A stretch of 64,000 nt of DNA from Streptomyces sp. WAC 01529 (GCF_003945545.1 NZ_CP029617.1:8087001-8151000), one strand, 5' to 3'. Shown: positions 49,681-58,694, counted from the first letter of the stretch. Translations and numbers: made by a program. The notes: generated by a model not told the origin, from the letters alone.

Positions 49681-50475
49681 TCACGGAACCCATCCAGGTG
49701 GCCCGCCGCCGTCGACCCGAATGACCGATCCGGTGAGATAGGGGTTTTCCGCGGCGAAGCACACCGCGTCCGCGATCTCTTCCTCCGCCCCCCAACGGCC
49801 CAGCGGAACATAGCGCTTCAGCCCGTCCATATAACGGGCGTGCCGTGGAAAGGCCGTGCTCTTCTCACGCAGTGCCTCGCCGTCCATCACGCCCGGCGCG
49901 ACCGCTGCCACCCTGATCCCGTAGGGGCCCAGCTCATAGGACCAGGTACGGGTCAGCGCCTCCACGCCCGCTTTCGCGGCGGTGTACGCGGACTGCCCGT
50001 AGGCGCCCGCCGCGAGACCGGAGGAGACGTTGACGATGGCACCGGGCACCCTGTGCCGCACCATGCTGGCCGCGGCCTCGCGGCCGACGAGGAAGACACC
50101 CGTGAGACACAGCCGCAGCGTCTGCTCCCAGTCCCCGAGCGGATGGGTGAGCAGCTCGGCGCCGCTCTCCTCCCGCGGTCTGCGCAGCAGCAGACGGGAG
50201 AGGTTGCGGCCCGCGTTGTTCACGCACAGGTGCAGCGGCTCGGTCCGGGTCAGGTCGGCGAACACCTCCCGCACCGACTCCTCCGACGTCACATCGGCCC
50301 GCACCGCGCGCAGGTCCAGGCCCTCGGCCTCGGCCATGGCCCGCACCTTCTCCAGGCGTCCCGGGTCGAGGCCGAGGACCGTGGTGCGCCATCCCCGCGC
50401 CACCAGCAGCCGGGCGACGGCCAGGCCGAGGCCGCGGGTTCCCCCGGTCACCAGCGCATTCCTGGAATCGGACAA
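49681..50475 (-). CDS. FabG-like short-chain dehydrogenase/reductase
   Basis: A 264-residue classical SDR: NALVTGGTRGLGLAVARLL, HLCVNNAGRNLSRLL, IVNVSSGLAAGAYGQS, then YTAAKAGVEALTRTW and the C-terminal LTGSVIRVDGG typical of FabG. It should reduce 3-oxoacyl thioesters with NADPH. The start codon is TTG (complement of 50473-50475) after a GAGAGGTGA site, an uncommon choice. Its 3' end runs into the promoter/operator region of the next gene, which suggests re-initiation of transcription there. Confidence 0.85.
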   Translation of the reverse strand: MSDSRNALVTGGTRGLGLAVARLLVARGWRTTVLGLDPGRLEKVRAMAEAEGLDLRAVRADVTSEESVREVFADLTRTEPLHLCVNNAGRNLSRLLLRRPREESGAELLTHPLGDWEQTLRLCLTGVFLVGREAAASMVRHRVPGAIVNVSSGLAAGAYGQSAYTAAKAGVEALTRTWSYELGPYGIRVAAVAPGVMDGEALREKSTAFPRHARYMDGLKRYVPLGRWGAEEEIADAVCFAAENPYLTGSVIRVDGGGPPGWVP

Positions 50476-50526
50476 GGCCGTTCACCTCTCGCTCTCGGTG
50501 GTCGCGTGCGCCGCGGCGGTACGGCG

Positions 50527-50567
50527 GTTCACTGGTACCGGAAAACAGTTCACTGGTACCGGAAAAC
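50527..50567. repeat. 21-bp tandem duplication at the 3' end of a KAS III gene
   Basis: GTTCACTGGTACCGGAAAAC occurs at 50527 and again at 50548. The right copy carries the last codons and stop of the minus-strand KAS III; the left copy repeats them in the intergenic region. Confidence 0.75.
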
Positions 50568-51584
50568 CATGGCGCCCCAGCTCAGGCCGCGCCCGATGCT
50601 TACGCCCAGGAGTAGTTCGCCGGGCTTCACCGTGCCGTCACCGACGTATTCGGAGAGCGCGCTCGGCATTCCCACACTCGATGTGTTGCCGCGGCGCGGC
50701 AGATTCAGGAGCATCCGCTCGCGCGGAATTCCGAGGCGGTCCGCCATCGGATACAGGAGATTGGTGTTCGCCTGATGCGGAATGCACCAGGAAATCTGTT
50801 CCGGTGCCAGGCCGTTGCGCTTGAGCACCGTCTCTCCGGCGTCGACGAGCATGTCGGGCGTGACCTCGGAGAGCACCCCGCCGCGCATCACCATCTTGTC
50901 GTTGTCGTCGATGTCGAACGCGTCGTAATAGCGGCCGTCGGCGCGCAGGACGACGTCGATCATTCCGCTGCGCGTCGGCAGCCCGTCGGCGCCACCGCCC
51001 GAGGACTCGCCGCGCCGCCACACCGCGGCCGCCGCGCCCGCGCCGAAGAGCGCGGAGTTCTTGAACCCGAAGTTGAGGATGGCGCGCGGACTCTCCGCGC
51101 ACACGACGAGGGCGGTCCGGGCCCCCGTCGTCGCCAGCAGCCCGCGGGCCACCACGCTCGCGTACAGGAATCCGGCACAGGCGACCGCGGTCACGTCGAA
51201 GCAGAACGCGTCGCGTGCACCCAGCTGCCGCTGCACCGGCAGGGAGATGTCCATGTAGTTGTTGCCGAGGGAGGAGGGGTTGGCGCGAGGCCGGGCGGTC
51301 GCGCTGGTGCCGACGATCACGTCCACGTCGGAGATGTCGAGGCCCGCGTCGTCGAGTGCGCGCCGGGCCGCCTTGACGCCCATCTCTGCGAACCGCTCCT
51401 CGGGACCGGCCCAGTGACGGGTCCGCACACCCGTGTACGCGCGTATCCAGGCATCGTCCACGTCCAGCTCGGGCAGGCGGGCGAAGTGGTCGTTGGTGAC
51501 CGGCTCGCCCGGGAAATAGTGGCCGACACCACTGAGCACGACCGGCGGGCCTCCGCCTTCGAGCGGTGACCGGGTTTCGGGCAT
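50550..51584 (-). CDS. KAS III-type ketosynthase (2), full triad
   Basis: A 344-residue FabH-like enzyme with the complete set: Cys in VTAVACAGFLYASVVA, His in CIPHQANTNLL and Asn in RRGNTSSVGMPSAL. This is the most FabH-like of the minus-strand KAS III proteins and could perform a genuine decarboxylative starter condensation. The ATG (complement of 51582-51584) has a GGAAAGGA site. The 3' end carries a 21-bp tandem duplication. Confidence 0.88.
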   Translation of the reverse strand: MPETRSPLEGGGPPVVLSGVGHYFPGEPVTNDHFARLPELDVDDAWIRAYTGVRTRHWAGPEERFAEMGVKAARRALDDAGLDISDVDVIVGTSATARPRANPSSLGNNYMDISLPVQRQLGARDAFCFDVTAVACAGFLYASVVARGLLATTGARTALVVCAESPRAILNFGFKNSALFGAGAAAAVWRRGESSGGGADGLPTRSGMIDVVLRADGRYYDAFDIDDNDKMVMRGGVLSEVTPDMLVDAGETVLKRNGLAPEQISWCIPHQANTNLLYPMADRLGIPRERMLLNLPRRGNTSSVGMPSALSEYVGDGTVKPGELLLGVSIGRGLSWGAMVFRYQ

Positions 51585-51636
51585 GGGGGAGGTCCTTTCC
51601 TCGTCTTCCCGTCGTTGTCTGCTGTCCGTCGGTGCG

Positions 51637-52596
51637 TCAGAGCTGGTAGAGCAGGGCGCCCGAGAACCACCCCGCACCGGCCGCGGGCGAAAGGATCACG
51701 TTGCCCTTGCGCAGCTCGCCGGACTCGGTGAACTCGGACAGGGCGCTCGGGATCGTGGCGCTGGTCGTCTGGCCGCGTGTCCGCAGGTTCGTCAGGACCC
51801 GCTCGGGGGCGACGCCGATGCGCCGCACCAGCTCATCGCTGATCCGTGCCGAGCCCGGATGCGGCACGACCCGGTCCACATCGGCGATGGTCATGTCGTT
51901 GCGCCGCAGCACCAGGTCCGTGGCCTCGCCCGCGGTCGCGGCGGCCACCTGGGAGATCGTGGGCAGGCTCACCGTCCAGCCGTCGCTGCCGCGGGCCTTG
52001 GAGACGCCCGCGTGCTCGCCGTAGCTGAGCACGACGGAGTCCCGCAGCCGCGAGTCGTCCGGCGCCCCCACCTCCAGGACGGCCGCGCCCGCCCCGTCGC
52101 CGCCGACGTACGAGCCGCGCCGCCCGGGCTTGAGCCGGCGCGAGAACTGGTCGGAGCAGATCACCAGGGCGTGCCGCCACTGATGGCTGGTCAGCATCGC
52201 GGCGGCCGTCTGCACGGAGTGCACGAAGCCGACGCAGGCGGCGCACACGTCGAAGGCCAGGGCCCGCCCGGCGCCCAGCCGCATCGCGATCCGGGGCCCG
52301 TCCTCAGGCGCGTACCGCCGCTGCGACCAGGAGGAGAAGACGACCAGGTCGAGATCGCCGGCCTCCAGGCCGGCGTTGCGCAACGCGTGCCGTCCGGCCT
52401 CCACGGCCATGTACGGCACGCTCTCCGTGTCGTCGGACAGATGCCGCCGCTCCACGCCGAGGTCCGGGCCGAGGACCGCCGCCTCCATCTCCGGCGCCTC
52501 GGGCAGGTCGGCCGGGATCCTTTCGCTGTGCCGCGGGAAGTAGTGGCCGAAGCCCCGGAAGGACAGGCCGCGGCCCACCCAGATTCCACCGCTCAC
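51637..52596 (-). CDS. KAS III-type ketosynthase (3), Asn replaced by Gln
   Basis: A 319-residue FabH-like protein. Cys is present in FDVCAACVGFVHSVQTA and His in VVPHPGSARISDEL, but the segment that normally reads GNTS is RGQTTSATIPSAL, with Gln in place of the catalytic Asn. KAS III-like proteins in macrotetrolide and related pathways can form C-O rather than C-C bonds (NonJ/NonK), and loss of the decarboxylation residue would fit such a role; this is inference. GTG start with a GAGGAG site. Confidence 0.85.
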   Translation of the reverse strand: MSGGIWVGRGLSFRGFGHYFPRHSERIPADLPEAPEMEAAVLGPDLGVERRHLSDDTESVPYMAVEAGRHALRNAGLEAGDLDLVVFSSWSQRRYAPEDGPRIAMRLGAGRALAFDVCAACVGFVHSVQTAAAMLTSHQWRHALVICSDQFSRRLKPGRRGSYVGGDGAGAAVLEVGAPDDSRLRDSVVLSYGEHAGVSKARGSDGWTVSLPTISQVAAATAGEATDLVLRRNDMTIADVDRVVPHPGSARISDELVRRIGVAPERVLTNLRTRGQTTSATIPSALSEFTESGELRKGNVILSPAAGAGWFSGALLYQL

Positions 52597-52633
52597 GCCG
52601 TGCTCCTCACCTGGTGGGATCCTGCGGATCGCG

Positions 52634-54460
52634 TCACCTGTAGAAACCTTGCGGATCGAGACCGCGCAGCCAGGCGATCTCCGCCTCGGTGACCTGCGGT
52701 TCGGCCGTACAGCCCGCGCTGCTCACCGGCCAGCGGGTCAGCGCCGCCACGGCCTCCTCGGGGGAGCCCGGGCCGGCCGGGCCGTCGTCGAGTGGCAGCC
52801 AGGTGGCGAGGCGGAAGGGCCCCCGCGTGTCCTGCTCGCGCCGGAACCGCCCGAAGTGGCTGACCACTTCCCGTACGCGGGCACCGGGACTGGTGATGTA
52901 GGCGACCCGCTCGACGAACTTGCGCGGGGAGGCCGTGGACAGCACCAGGCAGTCGGTGCTCGTCGCGATGTCGTTGGCGCCGCCGGAGCCGGTCAGCCAG
53001 CGTCCGTCGGCCAGCAGACTGGTGTTGACGTTGCCGTCCGCGTCGACCTCACCGGCGGCCAGGACGCCCAGGCAGCGCGGGTTCGCCGACACCATGCCGC
53101 CGAGGATCTCGGGGATGCCCACGAGTTGCTGGGAACGCGTGGCGTGCAGCTGACTGAAGAGGAAGACGTCGCCGGGCTCGGGGTCCATGCCGTAGAAGCC
53201 CAGCTCGGCGCAGACCGGTACCCGCACACCCTGTTCGCGCAGGAGCGCGGCGGCGAGCCAGGCGGCCAGGTGGGAGACGCCGATGCCCGCGAGCAGGGTG
53301 TCGTAGCCGTCGCGCGTGACCCGGTCGGCGATGGCGCGGGCGCCCAGGACGATGGTCCGTTCCTGGCGCGTCACGGGCTCGGCGGCAATCGCGCCGGCGG
53401 GGAGCGGCGCCGGGGGAGCGGCGGGCTCGCGCGGGGTGAGCGGCCCCGCGGCGAGGGTCAGTTCGGCGCGGCGCGCCTCGCCCAGCTTGCGTACGTACTG
53501 CGCGTGCCCGGCGGGCTCCTCCACCCACTCGCGGTACCACTCCTTGGCGCCGTCCTCGGTGGCCAGGCGGTCGACAAGCTCGGTGAGGAAGGCGTAGTCG
53601 TCGCGGTACCCCCTCACGTCGCCGCGCTCGTCGCCGGTGGCCAGACCGCGCAGCGACTGCGGGTGCGCGCCCAGCGGTGCCTCGCACAGGGCGAGCACGC
53701 GCCGGCCGGGAATGACGACCCGTTCGGGGTGCCCGTCGGTGAAGTCGTCGGGCACGATGCGCTCCACCGAGGCGAGTACGCCCTGTTCGGCGGCGTACGC
53801 GGCCCAGGCGCCCTCGCCCGCAGGCGGCACGAGGACGATGTTGCCGCGCCGGTCCGCGCAGGCGCCGTGCACCAGGGTGAGGTCCGGACGCAGCCGCTCC
53901 ACGAGACCGAACGGGCGCTCGTCGGCCGACTGGCCGGGCACGCGCAGGAACTTCGGTCGGCCGGGCGGCCGTTCGCTCTCCGGTAACGGGCGTGTCCCGG
54001 GGCCGTCGCCGGTGAGACCGCGCTCCAGGTCGCTGCCGATGAGCGAGGACGTCACGGCGTACGGCAGCCCGGTGGCCCCGGCCATCAGGCGCTGGGTGAA
54101 GCTGAGCAGGGACCACAGCTCACAGGTGAAAGGGGTGTCGCGGGCCAGGTCGCGGTAGAGCGGGTTGGGGCGCGGCGTGGGGTAGGTGTCGCCGAGGAAG
54201 CAGGTGATCAGGTGCCTGACCGCGCCCGACATGGTCAGCGCGTGCATGGCCGTGTGCGTGGCCGACGTGCTGACGGTGAACTCGCCGCGGCCCGCGAACT
54301 GCCGCGCCAGCGCGTAGACCATCGCATTGGGCCGCGCCATCGTCATGGCGAGGTGCAGATGCATCCCCGGCGTCACGTACCGGGACACCAGGGAGTCGAC
54401 GTCGGGAACGACTTCGGGGACGACGCCGGGGCGTGGCGCGGTGCCGCTGTGCGTGCTCAT
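52634..54460 (-). CDS. Fused family I CoA-transferase
   Basis: A 608-residue protein carrying both halves of a glutaconate/acetate-type CoA-transferase in one chain. The N-terminal half includes YVTPGMHLHLAMTMARPNAM and LVHGACADRRGNIVLVPP; the C-terminal half has CAELGFYGMDPEPGD, likely with the Glu that forms the thioester intermediate, and LTGSGGANDIATSTDCLV. It would move CoA between acyl groups, perhaps supplying an acyl-CoA starter such as succinyl-CoA or recycling intermediates. ATG with a GAAGGAGACC site. Not a usual member of polyketide clusters. Confidence 0.8.
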   Translation of the reverse strand: MSTHSGTAPRPGVVPEVVPDVDSLVSRYVTPGMHLHLAMTMARPNAMVYALARQFAGRGEFTVSTSATHTAMHALTMSGAVRHLITCFLGDTYPTPRPNPLYRDLARDTPFTCELWSLLSFTQRLMAGATGLPYAVTSSLIGSDLERGLTGDGPGTRPLPESERPPGRPKFLRVPGQSADERPFGLVERLRPDLTLVHGACADRRGNIVLVPPAGEGAWAAYAAEQGVLASVERIVPDDFTDGHPERVVIPGRRVLALCEAPLGAHPQSLRGLATGDERGDVRGYRDDYAFLTELVDRLATEDGAKEWYREWVEEPAGHAQYVRKLGEARRAELTLAAGPLTPREPAAPPAPLPAGAIAAEPVTRQERTIVLGARAIADRVTRDGYDTLLAGIGVSHLAAWLAAALLREQGVRVPVCAELGFYGMDPEPGDVFLFSQLHATRSQQLVGIPEILGGMVSANPRCLGVLAAGEVDADGNVNTSLLADGRWLTGSGGANDIATSTDCLVLSTASPRKFVERVAYITSPGARVREVVSHFGRFRREQDTRGPFRLATWLPLDDGPAGPGSPEEAVAALTRWPVSSAGCTAEPQVTEAEIAWLRGLDPQGFYR

Positions 54461-54501
54461 GGTCTCCTTCGGGGGTTCGGTCCGCGCGGGTCCGACACCG
54501 G

Positions 54502-55830
54502 TCATGCGGCGCCGAGTGCCAGCACCGAGGTCTGGCTGCCGATGGCGAAGGCCAGCGACACCGCGAGTTCGGTGCGGGTCGCGCGGGCGCCCTCGGCGAC
54601 GTGGTCGTGGTCGCACTCCGGGTCGGGTACGGCGTCCGCGTAGTTGGCGGTCGAGCACAGGCATTGGTGGTGCAGGGCCAGCGAGGTGGCCGCCGCGTTG
54701 ACCAGGGCGGCGGCGCCCAGGAGGTGGCCGTACACCGGCTTGACGGAGCTGAGGGGCGGCCAGGCGGACCGCGGGCGGCCCTCGTACAGGGCGCCGAGCA
54801 TCCGGCTCTCGGCCACGTCGTTCTTCGGGGTGGCGGTGCCGTGCGCGCAGAACCAGTCGACGTCCCGCGGCGTGCGGCCCGCGTCCTGGAGCGCCCCGGC
54901 GACGGCGGACGCGGTGATCTGCCCGCTCATGTCCATGCCGAAGGGGTGGGTCGCCTCGTTCAGGGCCCTGTGGGACAGGAAGCGGGCGTAGCCGCCCGCG
55001 CCGCGTGCCCGGGCATGGCTCTCCCGCTCCAGGCACAGGGCGACGGCGCCCTCGCCGAAGGCGAAGCCCTCGCGGTCGCGGGTGTAGGGGCGGATCGCGC
55101 GGCGGGGCTCGGCCGACTCGGTCGACAGGACGCGGTCGCCCATCGCCCGGAAGGAGTGGAACACCAGGGGGGTCAGGGGGAATTCATAGCCCACCACGAC
55201 CACGGCGTCGGCGGTGCCCGCGCGGATCAGGTCGGCGGCGAAGCCGATGGCGTGGTGCCCGCCCACACAGGCGGAGCTGAGCGTGGTGACGAGTCCGCGC
55301 ACATCGCCGTAGATGGCGGACAGCGTCGCGGGGGCGCCCGGCATGCCGCGCAGCATGGCGCCGCTGTCACCGAAGTGGGCCGCGCCGCCCGCCTCGTGGT
55401 CTTCCCGGTGGTTGACGCTGTCGTCCTCGCGCAGCGCCTGGCTGACCCACTCCAGGGGGCCGCGTGAGGACGAGGCGATCAGGGAGAGGCGCCGCGGATC
55501 GATCTCGCCGGACCCGAGCCCCGCGTCACGGCGGGCCTCCTCGACGGCCGACATGGTCACCAGGGCGTCGCGCGTGTACCGGCCCGCGAACTTCTCGCTC
55601 AGCTCCGGCAGGAACTTCCGGTGGTCGAAGTCGCGCAGCTCGCCGGCCACGTGTACCCCGGTCCTGCCCGGTACACAGCGCGTCAGCCGGCCGAGTCGTG
55701 AATTGCCGTCGCGCACGTCCTGCCAGAATTCATTGACATGGGTCGCGCCGGGGAGCATGACGCCGATACCGGTGACGAGTACGGAGTCCCCGCGGTTCTT
55801 CCGTGCAGCGGATTCAGCCTGTGCAGCCAT
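54502..55830 (-). CDS. KAS II-type ketosynthase, full triad (KS-B)
   Basis: A 442-residue beta-ketoacyl synthase. Cys nucleophile in TTLSSACVGGHHAIGFA, first His in DWFCAHGTATPKNDV, and Lys and second His in SVKPVYGHLLGAAALV. All catalytic residues are present, unlike the two other KAS II-type genes of this cluster, so this is the best candidate for iterative C-C bond formation. It is the first gene of the minus-strand operon, divergent from the KS at 56042 across a region with a perfect operator-like repeat. Confidence 0.9.
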   Translation of the reverse strand: MAAQAESAARKNRGDSVLVTGIGVMLPGATHVNEFWQDVRDGNSRLGRLTRCVPGRTGVHVAGELRDFDHRKFLPELSEKFAGRYTRDALVTMSAVEEARRDAGLGSGEIDPRRLSLIASSSRGPLEWVSQALREDDSVNHREDHEAGGAAHFGDSGAMLRGMPGAPATLSAIYGDVRGLVTTLSSACVGGHHAIGFAADLIRAGTADAVVVVGYEFPLTPLVFHSFRAMGDRVLSTESAEPRRAIRPYTRDREGFAFGEGAVALCLERESHARARGAGGYARFLSHRALNEATHPFGMDMSGQITASAVAGALQDAGRTPRDVDWFCAHGTATPKNDVAESRMLGALYEGRPRSAWPPLSSVKPVYGHLLGAAALVNAAATSLALHHQCLCSTANYADAVPDPECDHDHVAEGARATRTELAVSLAFAIGSQTSVLALGAA

Positions 55831-55896
55831 ACCGGAAAGCTATCCGGCAGTCATTCGCAGGGCATCAGTCCACCGGTACCCGGGAGAATCCCCCTG

Positions 55897-55913
55897 TGGT
55901 ACTTGAAGTACCA
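55897..55913. promoter_or_regulatory. Perfect inverted repeat TGGTACT-TGA-AGTACCA, divergent operator
   Basis: Arms of 7 bp around TGA in the 211-bp divergent region between the two operons. A weaker related half-pair (AGTACTACTGATACCC) follows at about 55926-55941. The region is AT-rich for this genome, consistent with promoters. Confidence 0.6.
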
Positions 55914-56041
55914 ATTATTGATTTCAGTACTACTGATACCCGTGGCGGCGGAAACCGGGTACCAGAGGCCGGTTACGCCCGGACGCGCACCGCTCTAGCG
56001 TCGGCGGCCTGTCGACAGCGGCACGCAACACAGGGAGTCTC

Positions 56042-57361
56042 ATGGCGCATCAGCAGCAGGATCCCGGTCGCGACACACTGATCACGGGCATGGGATTCGC
56101 CCTGCCCGGCCCAGGAGGGCTGTGCGCGACGACCGCGCAATTCCTGGACATTGTCTCCACCGGCGCCTGCTACGTGGAGAACGACGGCGTCTTCTTCGGC
56201 CAAGTGCGCACCGATATCGCGGATGTGAAGGAGCGTTATCCCGAACTTCCCGTAAAGGCTCTGAAACTCTATTCTCCGGTGCAGTTGCTCGGCCTGATCT
56301 CCATGGCCGAGGCGTGCGGTGACGCCGGCCTCGACCGGCGCTCGGGCGCCCTGTCACAAGCGGCGATCCTCGCCGCTCGCGACGGCGGTGACTGCTGGTC
56401 GGCGCAGTACGCCGACATCCTCCACACCGATCGCACCAAAGCCACCAAGGAAGAGATCAACGAACTGGGCACCCGCCTCGCCCTCACCGGCATCCCCATG
56501 GACGTCGCCAACGTCCAGGTGTCGGCCGTGGCCGGGACCGGCCCCAACTTCACCGTCTCCAACGGCTGTACGTCCTCCGCCGTGCTCCTTGGCATGGCGA
56601 GCAGGATGATCGCCGACGGCGAGGTGGAGGTCGCGGTGGTCACCGGCGCCGACGTGTTCGGCCTCGACTTCCTGCGCCACTACGCCGACCTGCTCGACCG
56701 GTACGCCGAGCTGAGCGCCGAAGAGGGCATCACCGTCGACGCCATGGAGGACGCCGCCCTGGCGATGGGCGCGCAGATGCGCCCGTACGACAAGAACTCC
56801 CCGGGCTCCAACATGGGCAACGGCTCCATCACGCTCGTCGTGGAGAGCCGCGCGCACGCCGAGCGGCGCGGCGCGACCCCCTACTCCCGGATGCTGGCGC
56901 AGCGCACCCGGCGCAGCCCGCAGCACAGCGCCTTCGCCATCGACCGTACGGGGACCGGCATGGTCCAGGCATCCCGGGACGCCATGGCGGGCCTTGTCGA
57001 GGCCGAACAGATCGACTACGTCAACGGAGGGGCCGAGGGCGACCGCGTCTTCCACGAGACGGAGTCGAACATCATGCGCAGCCTCTTCGGGGACCGCGCG
57101 ACCGCGATGCCCGTCACCGTGCAGGAAGCCTGCTTCGGGCACAACGGCGGACCACTCGGCGCTCTGGGAGCAGCGGCCACGTCCCTGATGATCCAGCGTG
57201 ACCTGGTGTTCCCCACGGCCGGCTGCGTCGACCCGGACGACGGCTGCCTCTTCGACCCGGTGCCGGGCACCACCGCCCGGCCATTGCGCATCGATCACGC
57301 ACTCTCCTTCAACTACACCGTCGGAATGGTCAGCAGCGCGATCCTGCTGGGGAAGGCGTGA
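56042..57361 (+). CDS. Beta-ketoacyl synthase with His-to-Asn change (KS-C)
   Basis: A 439-residue paralogue of the KS at 47274. Cys in FTVSNGCTSSAVLLGMA; YVNGGAEGD replaces EAHGTGT, so the first His is Asn; the second His is in CFGHNGGPLG with Glu (QEACFGH) where Lys is expected. The two proteins share length, motif changes and C-terminal SFNYTVGMVSSAILLG, pointing to duplication followed by separate function. The ATG has an AGGGAG site. The stop overlaps the FabH gene or lies just upstream of it. Confidence 0.85.
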   Translation: MAHQQQDPGRDTLITGMGFALPGPGGLCATTAQFLDIVSTGACYVENDGVFFGQVRTDIADVKERYPELPVKALKLYSPVQLLGLISMAEACGDAGLDRRSGALSQAAILAARDGGDCWSAQYADILHTDRTKATKEEINELGTRLALTGIPMDVANVQVSAVAGTGPNFTVSNGCTSSAVLLGMASRMIADGEVEVAVVTGADVFGLDFLRHYADLLDRYAELSAEEGITVDAMEDAALAMGAQMRPYDKNSPGSNMGNGSITLVVESRAHAERRGATPYSRMLAQRTRRSPQHSAFAIDRTGTGMVQASRDAMAGLVEAEQIDYVNGGAEGDRVFHETESNIMRSLFGDRATAMPVTVQEACFGHNGGPLGALGAAATSLMIQRDLVFPTAGCVDPDDGCLFDPVPGTTARPLRIDHALSFNYTVGMVSSAILLGKA

Positions 57362-57372
57362 GGTCCGCCGAC

Positions 57373-58407
57373 ATGAACGACCACAGGACACGCGCCGCCG
57401 TACTGGCGGGCGTCGCCGGCTGGGTGCCGCCCGGCACGGTCACCAACGCCGACCTGGAAGCCCGCCTGGACACCACCGACGACTGGATCCGCAGCCGCAC
57501 CGGCATCGCCGAGCGGCACACCGTCCCACCGGGCATGGCCACGCGGGAACTGGCCGTCGAGGCGGGGCGGCTGGCCCTGAAGTCGGCCGGCCGCGACGAC
57601 GTGGACGCCGTCGTCCTCGCGACGGCGACCCCGGACCGCCTCTGCCCGGCCACCGCCCCCGAGGTCGCGTCGGCGCTCGGGCTCGGCCCCGTCGCCGCGC
57701 ACGACGTCGCCGCCGTCTGCGCCGGGTTCCTGTACGCGCTGTCGGCAGGAGTCGGGGCGATCGCCGCGGGCTTCGCCGACCATGTCCTGGTCATCGGCGC
57801 CGAGACCTTCTCCGCCATCGTCGACCCGGAGGACCGCAACACGGCCGTCATCTTCGGCGACGCCGCCGGCGCCGTCGTGCTGCGCGCCGGCGACCCCGAC
57901 GAGCCGGGAGCCATCGGCCCGATCCGGCTCGGCAGCGACGGCACGCACAGCGACCTCATCCAGATCCCGGCCGGCGGCGCCCGGCAGCGCGCCGCCCGGA
58001 CCGTGCCCGAGCCGAGCGATCACCACCTGCGGATGCAGGGCCGCAAGGTCTACCGGCACGCGAAGGAGCGCATGGCACAGTCGGCGCGCGAGGTCATCGA
58101 GCGCTCCGGCTGGACGGTCGAGGACGTGGACCGCCTGGCGACCCATCAGGCCAACGCGCGCATCAGCGAAGCCGTCGCCGACGAACTGGGCGTCCCGCGC
58201 GACCGCGTCCTGTCCAACATCGAGCACGTCGGCAACACCTCGGCCGCCTCCCTTCCCCTGCTGCTCGCCGACTCGGCCGCGGCGGGCAGGCTGCGGCCGA
58301 ACGACCGGGTGCTGCTCGCGGCGTTCGGCGGCGGACTCGCCTGGGGCGCGGCCTCTCTGACGTGGCCGGACGTAACGGCCCTGGCCGTGCACACGTACCG
58401 CGGCTGA
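57373..58407 (+). CDS. KAS III (FabH-like) ketosynthase (4)
   Basis: A 344-residue FabH-type enzyme with all landmarks: TTDDWIRSRTGI near the N-terminus, Cys in VAAVCAGFLYALSAG, GDAAGAVVL, His in ATHQANARIS and Asn in HVGNTSAASLPLLL. It is the closest of the four to housekeeping FabH and, next to the ACP gene, probably makes the starter condensation. Start ATG 57373 is chosen with GTGAGG 9 nt upstream; a GTG at 57358 overlapping the previous stop would add five residues. Confidence 0.9.
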   Translation: MNDHRTRAAVLAGVAGWVPPGTVTNADLEARLDTTDDWIRSRTGIAERHTVPPGMATRELAVEAGRLALKSAGRDDVDAVVLATATPDRLCPATAPEVASALGLGPVAAHDVAAVCAGFLYALSAGVGAIAAGFADHVLVIGAETFSAIVDPEDRNTAVIFGDAAGAVVLRAGDPDEPGAIGPIRLGSDGTHSDLIQIPAGGARQRAARTVPEPSDHHLRMQGRKVYRHAKERMAQSAREVIERSGWTVEDVDRLATHQANARISEAVADELGVPRDRVLSNIEHVGNTSAASLPLLLADSAAAGRLRPNDRVLLAAFGGGLAWGAASLTWPDVTALAVHTYRG

Positions 58408-58460
58408 GGCGGATCAACCGCCCGTCCCACCCCACCGACACAGCGCCCCCGGAGGAAACG

Positions 58461-58691
58461 GTGTACGAAACGGTCAAGTCCCTGCTCACCGACGAATTCA
58501 AGATCTCCGAGGACCGGATAGCCCCGGACTCCACGCTGGAGGACCTCGGCCTGGACTCCCTGGCGTCGGTCGAGTTCGCCCTCGCCCTGGAGAAGGGATT
58601 CGGCGTGGAGATCACCGACGATGAAGTGGTCGAGCTGGAGCGGCTCGACAAGATCGTCGAACTCGTCGAGCGCCGCAAGCAAGCATCCTGA
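58461..58691 (+). CDS. Acyl carrier protein
   Basis: A 76-residue ACP. The phosphopantetheine attachment Ser is in LGLDSLASVEFALALEK, followed by the acidic helix III region (DDEVVELERLDKIVELV). It is the only carrier protein in the cluster although there are seven ketosynthase-like proteins, so part of the pathway probably runs on CoA thioesters. GTG start with a GGAGGAAAC site. Last gene of the plus-strand operon, followed by two hairpins. Confidence 0.92.
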   Translation: MYETVKSLLTDEFKISEDRIAPDSTLEDLGLDSLASVEFALALEKGFGVEITDDEVVELERLDKIVELVERRKQAS

Positions 58692-58694
58692 GCC

